Positions 12,901 to 21,900 of a stretch of 51,577 nt of DNA are shown piece by piece. The notes below the pieces were generated by a model. That model was not told the origin of the DNA, did not search any database, and was given only the letters and a program-made list of their open reading frames with translations. This DNA is from Actinobacteria bacterium OK074 (GTDB lineage Bacteria > Actinomycetota > Actinomycetes > Streptomycetales > Streptomycetaceae). Position 1 is the stretch's first letter; each line of letters opens with the position of its first letter. The stretch covers positions 1-51,577 of the forward strand of contig LJCV01000264.1 of assembly GCA_001298575.1 (NCBI GenBank), in the 5' to 3' direction. The position numbers were made by a program, and so were the translations under genes.

Positions 12901-15900
12901 ACCCCACACCACCGCCCGGTGCTCGAACACCGACCGCGACCGCACCAACGACCCACCGACCCCCGCAGTGCTCAGCCCCTCATCCCCGGCCACGAACTCC
13001 GCCAGCCGCCCGGCCTGCGCCCGCAACGCCGCCGCCGTACGCCCCGACACCACCCACGGCACCAACGACGACACAGCCGACGGTACGACCGACGGCGTCA
13101 CCGTCGGCTCGGCATCGGCAGCAGCCGCAACCTCCTCGGCGATCGGCTGCTCAAGGATGACGTGCGCGTTCGTACCGGACACACCGAACGCCGACACCGC
13201 ACCACGACGCGGCCGGTCTTCCGCCACCCGCTCCCACTCGTACGCCTCGGTGAGCAGACGCACCTCGCCGGCCGTCCAGTCGACGCGGGACGAGGGCTCG
13301 TCGACGTGCAAGGTCTGCGGCAACACACCATGCTGCATCGCCAACACCATCTTGATGACACCGGCCACACCCGCCGCCGCCTGCGTATGCCCGATGTTCG
13401 ACTTCACCGAACCCAGCAACAACGGCCGTTCACGCCCCTGCCCGTAGGCCGCGAGCAATGCTTGCGCCTCGATCGGGTCCCCCAACGACGTACCCGTACC
13501 GTGCGCCTCCACCGCATCCACATCCGCCGCCGACAACCCCGCCGACGCCAACGCCGCACGAATCACCCGCTGTTGAGACGGACCATTCGGCGCCGTCAGA
13601 CCATTCGACGCACCATCCTGATTCACCGCCGAACCCGCAACCACCGCCAACACCCGGTGACCATTACGCCGAGCATCCGACAACCGCTCAACAACCACAA
13701 CACCCACACCCTCACCCCAGCCCGTACCATCAGCGCCCTCCGCGAACGCCTTGCACCGACCGTCCAACGCCAAACCCCGCTGCCGCGAGAACTCCACAAA
13801 CGCACCCGGCGTCGACATCACCGTCACACCACCGGCCAACGCCAAATCACACTCACCACCACGGAGTGCCTGAGCAGCCAAATGCAACGCCACCAACGAC
13901 GACGAACACGCCGTATCCACCGTCACCGCAGGACCCTCAAGCCCCAGCACATACGACACCCGCCCGGACAACACACTCGCCGCGTTCCCCGTCCCCACGT
14001 GCCCTTCGACATCAGCGTCCGAGGCGAGCAACACCCCTGCATAGTCCTGGCCGTTGGTCCCCGCGAACACCCCCGTACGGCTCCCCCGCAGACTGCCCGG
14101 CGCCACCCCCGACCGCTCCAACGCCTCCCACACCGCCTCCAACAACAACCGCTGCTGCGGATCCGCCGCCAACGCCTCCCGCGGACTCATCCCGAAGAAA
14201 CCCGCGTCGAAGTGGCCGACGCCGTCGAGGAAAGCCCCGACGTCGACCAGCGTGGAGCCGGAACGCTCCCCTGTCGGGTCGTACAGCGCGGCCATGTCCC
14301 AACCCCGGTCGGCCGGGAACGGACCCACCGCATCCCGCCCCTCCGACAACAACCGCCACAACCCCTCCGGATCCTCCACCCCACCCGGGAACCGGCACGC
14401 CATCCCAACAATCACCACCGGATCGGACCCAACTCCGGCACTCCCAACAGCCGCAACCGGCACCACCGCCTCAACCACCGCCCCCAACAACTGCTCCCGC
14501 AAATACCGCGCCAACACCACCGGCGACGGATAGTCGAACACCACCGTCGCCGCCAACGGCACACCCGTGGCCATGGCGAGGGTGCCGCGGAGTTCGACGG
14601 CGGTCAGGGAGTCGACGCCCAGGTCGCGGAAGGCGCGTTCGGCGGGGACGGCGGAGGCGCCGGAGTAGCCGAGGACGCCCGCGGCGCACAGGCGGACGAC
14701 TTCGAGCAGGACGCGTTCCTGGTCGACGGGGGCGAGGCCGGTGAGTTGGTCGCGCAGGCCGGAGCCGTCGCCGCGGCCGAAGCGGTCGGAGGCGGGCCCC
14801 GCACCCTCGACGGCGGCGCGCGCCTCCGGCAGGTACTCGATGAACGGGCTCGGGCGGGTCATCGTGAACGGCGGCGCGAACTCCGCCCAGCGGATGTCGG
14901 AGACCATCACGAGCGGCCGGTCCTCGCCCGCGGCGCGGCGCAGGGCCAGGATGCCGAGGGCGGGTTGCAGGGGCAGGACTCCACCGCGGTGCATGCGCCA
15001 GGCCACGACCTCCTCGTCGGCCATGCCGCCGTCGGCCCACGGACCCCACGCGATCGACGTCGCCGGCAGCCCAGCCGCCCGCCGCCGCTCCGCCAACGCG
15101 TCCAAGTAGGCGTTCGCCGCAGCGTAGTTGCCCTGACCGGTGGTGCCGACGGTGCCGGCGAAGGAGGAGAAGAGGACGAACGCGTCCAGGTCACGGTCAC
15201 GGGTGAGTTCGTCGAGGTGCAGCGCGCTCAGCGCCTTCGTGCGCAGCACCGCCGCGAACCGCTCCGGCGTCAGCGCGTCGATCACGCCGTCGTCCAGCAC
15301 ACCCGCCGTGTGCACCACCGCATCCACCGGGTGTTCGGCCAACACCCGGGCCAGCGCGGCTCGTTCGGCGACATCACACGCCACCACCGACACCCGCGCA
15401 CCCAAGCCCGCGAGCTCGTCCCGCAACTCCCCCGCCCCCGGCGCCTCCAGACCCCGACGACTCACCAACACCACATGCTCGGCGCCCGCACCAGCCGCCC
15501 ACCGCGCCACGCGCGCACCCAACGCCCCCGTACCACCGGTCACCAGCACCGTCCCACGAGGACGCCAACCAGCCGTCTCCTCCTCGGCGTTGGGGATGCG
15601 TTCGAGTCGGCGGCCGAGGATGCCCGAGGGCCGGACGGCCACCTGGTCCTCGGGGCCGCCGCCGAGCAGGACGCCGGTCAGCCGGGCGGTGGCGCGGCGG
15701 TCGAGGACCTCGGGCAGGTCGACGAGACCGCCCCAGCGGTCCGGGTACTCCAGGGCCGCGATCCGCCCAAGTCCCCATACGGCGCCCTGCGCTTCGTCCA
15801 CCGGACCGTCCGAACGGCCCACGGACACACCGCCCCGCGTCGCCACCCACACCCGGCCGCCCACCTCGGCGTCCCCCAACGCCTGGAGCACCACCGCCAC

Positions 15901-18900
15901 CACGGCGGGTGCGAGCGGCAGGCCGTCGGGTTCGGCTCCGGCGCGGGACGCGAGGACGAGAACGCCTTCGACGGGGCCGTCGGCCGCCGCCTCGCGCAAC
16001 AGGGCGGCGACGGCGGCCCTGTTCGTACGGTCGCCGTCGGGGACATCGACCGTGACGACGCGGTCGGGGCCGCCGAGTGCCTTGCCGAGAGCCGTGGCGA
16101 GCGTGGTGGCCGTCCGGTCCTCGGAGTCCGCCGCGCCCGGCAGGAGCAGGAGCCAGCGACGGTCCGTCACATCCGTTGCCGCGACGGCCTGTTCGGTCGC
16201 TGCGGGCTTCCACACCACCTGGTAATACAGAGCGTCGACGGCGTTCTGCTCCTGCTGCCGCTTCCGCCACGACGCCAACGCCGGCACGACGGCGCCGACT
16301 TGCTCGGCGCCCAGTCCCAGCGCCCGGGTCAGAGCCTCGACGTCTTCGCACTCGACGGCCTCCCAGAAGCGGTCGTCGGCGGTGTCGGCCGCGGTGCGGG
16401 CGGCGTCGGCGACCGTCTCGGTGCCGTGGTCCAGCCAGTAGCGCTCGTGCTGGAAGACGTACGTGGGCAGGTCCACCGCCGAAGCCGCGACCACGGCCGC
16501 CGTACCGAAGGCCGGAGACCAGTCCACCTCTACGCCGTGCACGTGGAGTTGGGCGAGGGCCCCGTACAGACTCGGGATCTCGGGACGGTCCTTCCGCAGC
16601 GCGGGCACAAGGAGCGGGGCAGACGCGGGAGCGGTGCCGGATGCGACCGTCGGCTCATCCGCGAAGCAGGTGCGGGCGAGGGCGGTCAGGGTGCCGTCCG
16701 CGCCGAGTTCGAGGTAGCGGGTGATGCCCTGCCCGCGCAGGCGGTGCACGTCTTCGGCGAAGCGGACGGGCTGGCGCACGTGGGCCGCCCAGTAGCCGGC
16801 CTCGCAGAGTTCGCCGGGGTCGGCGAGGGTGCCGGTGACGTCGGAGACGATCGGGATCTGCGGGCGGTGGTAGGTGAGGCTCTCGGCGACGGCCAGGAAG
16901 TCGCGCAGCATGGGTTCCATGAGCGGGGAGTGGAAGGCGTGGCTGACCCGCAGGCGGCTGGTCCTGCGGCCGAGGGCGGTGAAGTGTGCGGCGATCACGG
17001 TGACGTCGTCCTCGTCGCCCGAAATCACCACGGCCCGGGGGCCGTTGACGGCCGCGATGCCGACCCGGTCGGTCAGCAGCGGCAGGATCTCGATCTCCGC
17101 CGCCTGCACCGCGACCATCGCGCCGCCCTCCGGCAGCGCCTGCATCAGCCGCCCGCGCGCCGCCACGAGCCGGCAGGCGTCCTCCAGCGACCACACGCCG
17201 GCGACGTAGGCAGCCGCGAGTTCGCCGATGGAGTGTCCGGCGAGTACGTCGGGGCGCACGCCCCACGCTTCGAGGAGCCGGAACAGGGCCACTTCGAAGG
17301 CGAACAGCGCGGGTTGGGTGAACTCGGTGCGGTTGAGGGCCTGTTCGTCGTCGCCGAAGACGATCTCCCGCAGTGACCGGCCCAGTTCGTTGTCGAGGTG
17401 GGCGCAGACGGTGTCGTACGCCTCGGCGAACGCGTCGAAGGTCTCGTAGAGTTCGCGGCCCATGCCGAGCCGCTGGGAGCCCTGTCCGGCGAAGAGGAAG
17501 GCGAGGCCCCCTTCGGAGTCGGCCGTGCCGACGGCAGCGCCGGGTGCGGGTTCGCCCCGGCCGACGGCCCGCAGCGCGGCGAGGAGGCCCTCGCGGTCGG
17601 CGCCGACGACGGCGGCCCGGTGTTCGAAGGCGGTGCGGGTGGCGAGGAGCGCGTGCCCGAGGGCCGCGGGGCTCAACTCCGGGTGTGCGTCGACGTGTTC
17701 GGCCAGCCGGGCGGCCTGGGCGCGCAGTGCGCGGGCGCTGCGGCCGGAGACCAGCCAGGGTACGGTCCCCGCCGAAGGCAGCTCCTCCGGGAGATCTCCC
17801 GGGGACGCATCCCGGGGCTCCTCCAGGACGACATGCGCGTTGGTGCCGCTGAGCCCGAACGCGGACACGGCGGCCCGGCGCGGCCGGTCCCCCTCCGGCC
17901 GCCACTCCCGTTCCTCGGTGAGCAGTTCGACCGCGCCCGCGCTCCAGTCGACGTGCGAGGAGGGCGTGTCGACGTGCAACGTCCGGGGCAGCAGGCCGTG
18001 TTGCATGGCCAGCACCATCTTGATGACCCCGGCGACACCGGCAGCGGCCTGGGTGTGCCCGACGTTGGACTTCAACGAGCCCAGCCACAGCGGCCGTTCG
18101 CGCTGCTGCCCGTAGGTGGCGAGGAGGGCCTGGGCCTCGATCGGGTCGCCCAGCGTCGTACCCGTGCCGTGGGCCTCCACCGCGTCCACGTCCGTAGCCG
18201 ACAACCCGGCGGACGCCAACGCGGCCCGGATCACCCGCTGTTGGGACGGCCCGTTCGGTGCCGTCAGACCGTTCGACGCACCGTCCTGGTTGACCGCCGA
18301 GCCCGCCACGACGGCGAGGACCCGGTGGCCGTTGCGTCGAGCGTCCGACAACCGCTCCACCAGCAGCATGCCGACGCCCTCGGACCATCCGGTGCCGTCG
18401 GCGCCGTCCGCGAACGCCTTGCAGCGGCCGTCGCCCGCGAGGCCCCGCTGGCGCGAGAACTCCACGAACACGCCCGGCGTCGACATCACGGTCACGCCGC
18501 CGGCCAGCGCGAGGTCGCACTCCCCGGCCCGCAGCGCCTGGGCGGCCAGGTGCAGGGCCACCAGCGAGGACGAGCACGCCGTGTCGAGGGTGACGGCGGG
18601 GCCTTCGAGTCCGAGCGCGTACGACACCCGGCCGGAGGCCAGGCTGGCCGCGCTGCCGGTGAGGAGGTGGCCGCGGACGTCGTCGGGGACGTCGGCCAGC
18701 CCGGCGCCGTAGCCCTGGTGGCCGCAGCCGACGAACAGGCCGGTGCGGCTGCCGCGCAGGGAGCGCGGGTCGAGTCCGGCGCGTTCGACGGTCTCCCAGG
18801 AGACTTCGAGGAGCAGCCGGTGCTGCGGGTCGATGGCGACGGCCTCGCGCGGCGAGATCCCGAAGAACGCGGCGTCGAAGCCGTCGACGCCGGTCAGGAA

Positions 18901-21900
18901 GCCGCCCTCGTTGACGTAACTGGTGCCGGGGCGCAGCGAGTCGGGGTCGTAGAGGGTGTCGAGGTCCCAGCCGCGGTCGGTGGGGAAGGTGGAGACGGCG
19001 TCGCCGCCGTCGGCCAGCAGGTCCCAGAGCTGTTCGGGGGAGGTGATCCGGCCGGGCAGTCGGCAGGCCATGGCGACGATCGCGATCGGCTCGTCGTCGA
19101 CGGCACCGCGTGGCGCGGGCGCCGTGTCCGCCGTGCCCAACGGCAGTGCGCCGTCGTCGAGTTCGCGCAGCAGGTGTTCGGCGAGGGCGGCCGGGGTCGG
19201 GTGGTCGAAGACCAGGGTGGTGGGCAGGGCGATGCCGGTGGCGGTGGCCAGGAGGTTGCGCAGTTCGACGGCGGTGAGGGAGTCGAAGCCGCACTCCTGG
19301 AAAGCCCGGTTGGGCTGGATGGCCTCCGGCGTGGGGTGGCCGAGCGCGGTGGCCGCGCTGTGCCGTACCAGCCTGAGCAGCAGGTGCCGTCGGTCGGTGG
19401 CGCCCAACGGGGCCAGTTGGGCGTGGAGTTGGCCGGAGCGCCCGGCCGTGGCGTCGTCGGTGGTGGCCGCGAGGGCGCGGGCGGCGTCGGGGATGCGGTC
19501 GAGGAGGGCGGCGCCGGGCAGACCGCGCCGTCCGGTGGCGATCCGGGCCCAGTCGACGTCGGCGACCAGCGCCCAGGTGTCGTCGTGGGCGAGCAGTCGG
19601 CCCAGTGCGGTGAGCGCCGGTTCGACGTCCATCGGGGTGAGGCCGCCGCGCCGCAGCCGGGTCAGCACGGCGGGGTCGTCGGCCATGCCGCCGCCCGCCC
19701 ACGGCCCCCAGGCGACGCAGGTGGCGGGCAGACCGGCGGCGCGGCGCTGCCGGGCGAGGGCGTCGAGGTGGGCGTTGCCGGCCGCGTATCCGGCCTGGCC
19801 CGCCGAGCCGAGCGCGCCCGCGATGGACGAGAACAGCACGAACGCGCCGAGTGGCGTGGCGAGTTGGCGGGTGGCCGCGTCCAGATTGGCGGCGGCCCGG
19901 AGCTTGGCGCGCAGGACGGTGGCGTAGCGCTCGGGGTCCATGGCGGTGAGCGGCGCGTCGTCGAGGGCGCCCGCCACGTGCAGGACCGCGGTCAGCGGCA
20001 GTTCGGCGGGGACGGAGGCGAGCAGGGCGTCCAGGGCGGTCCGGTCGGCCGGGTCGCAGGCGGCGACGGTGACGCGCGCTCCCAACTCGCCCAGTTCCTC
20101 CTGGAGTTCGGCCGCACCGGGCGCGTCCGGGCCGCGCCTGCTGACGAGCAGCAGGTGGGCGGCGCCCTCGCGCGCGAGCCGCCGGGCCACGTGCGCGCCG
20201 ATGATGCCGGTGCCGCCGGTGATCAACGTCGTTCCGGTGAGCGTCAGTTCGGAGAGCCCATCCGTCGCTCCGCCGGAACGGCCGTCCGTGCCACCGTGGT
20301 TGACGCCGGGGACGAGCCTGCGGGCGAAGACGGCGGAGTCGCGTACGGCGAGTTCGTTCTCGTCGCCGGGTTCCGCGACCACGGCCACCAGCCGGGCCAG
20401 TGCGCGCCGGTCCGGCCGGGTCGGCAGGTCGACGAGCCCGGCCCACAGGTCGGAGTGCTCGACGGCCACGGTCCGGCCGAGGCCCCACGTGGTCGCCTGC
20501 ACCGGCCGGGTCAGCCGGTCGGCGGCGCCGACGGACACCGCGGACCGCGTGGCCGCCCACAGCCGCGCCCGGGTGCCGTTCGCGGCGAGCGCCTGCACGA
20601 GCAGGGTGCCCAGGTGCAGCCCCAGGGGTACGTCGGGGTGGTCGGGGTGGGGCGTCTCGGTGAGGCCGAGCAGGGAGAGCAGCTGGAGCGTGGTGCCGCC
20701 ACGGGCTGCGGCGGCCTCGGTCAATGCGGCCGTGACCTGGGTGTGGTCCGCGTCGGCGGCCACGGGAACGGGCCGCGCCTCCGCCCCGGCGGCGCCGAAC
20801 GCCTCCGCCACGGCCGCCGCCGTGGCCGTAGCCTCCTCGTCGCCCGCGCAGAACGGCACGAGCCAGGTCCCGGCCGGGGAACCCGTAGGGGACGGCAGCG
20901 GCGTCCAGGTCTCGCGGTACTGCCAGGACTCGGCCGTGGCCCGCTGCACACTGTCGTGGTGCCAGGCCGTCAGGGCGGGCAGGACGGGCGCCAGCACGTC
21001 CGGGTCGAGCGCCAGCCGCTCGGCCAGATCCCCCACGTCCCCCTTCCGCACGGCCGCCCAGAACGCCGAGTCGACGGCCTCGCCCCGCTCCTCCTCCGTC
21101 ACCGCCCCGGACACGGCGTCGGCCAGCCAGTACCGCTCCCGCTGGAAGGCGTACGTGGGCAGTTCGACCGGCCGCGCCCCCGGAAACAGCGCGGACCAGT
21201 CCGGACTGTGCCCCTGCGCGTGCAGCACCCCCACCGCCCGCAGCAGACTCCCCGCCTCCGCCCCCTCCTTGCGCAGCACGGGCACCACCACGGCCGCTTC
21301 CGCACCCTCCGCGGCTACGGGCAGCACCGCCTGCGCGAGCGCGGAAAGCGTGCCGTCCGGGCCGAGTTCGAGGAACCGGGTGACGCCCTGCTCGGCGAGA
21401 GCATGCACGGCGTCGCCGTAACGGACGGTCCGGCGGACGTGCTCCACCCAGTACTCCGGCGACATCAGCTCCTCGGCGGTCGCGAGCGCACCGGTGACAG
21501 TGGAGACGACCGCCAACTGCGGCCGCCCATACGCCAGTTCGGAAACCACCGCCCGGAACTCGTCGAGCATCGGCTCCATCAGCGGCGAGTGGAACGCGTG
21601 ACTGACGCGCAACCCTGTCACCTTGCGCCCCTCAGCCCGAAAGCGCGCGGCAATTTCCTCTACGGCGTCGGTGGCGCCCGAAATCACCACCGCCTGGGGC
21701 CCGTTGACCGCCGCAATGCCCACGCGGTCGTTCAGCAGCGGCAGCACCTCGCCCTCCGCCGCCTGCACCGCCACCATCGCACCACCAGCAGGCAGCGCCT
21801 GCATCAACCGGCCACGCGCGACCACCAGTTGGCACGCATCAGCCAACGACCACACCCCCGCCACATGCGCGGCGGCGATCTCACCGATCGAATGCCCCGC

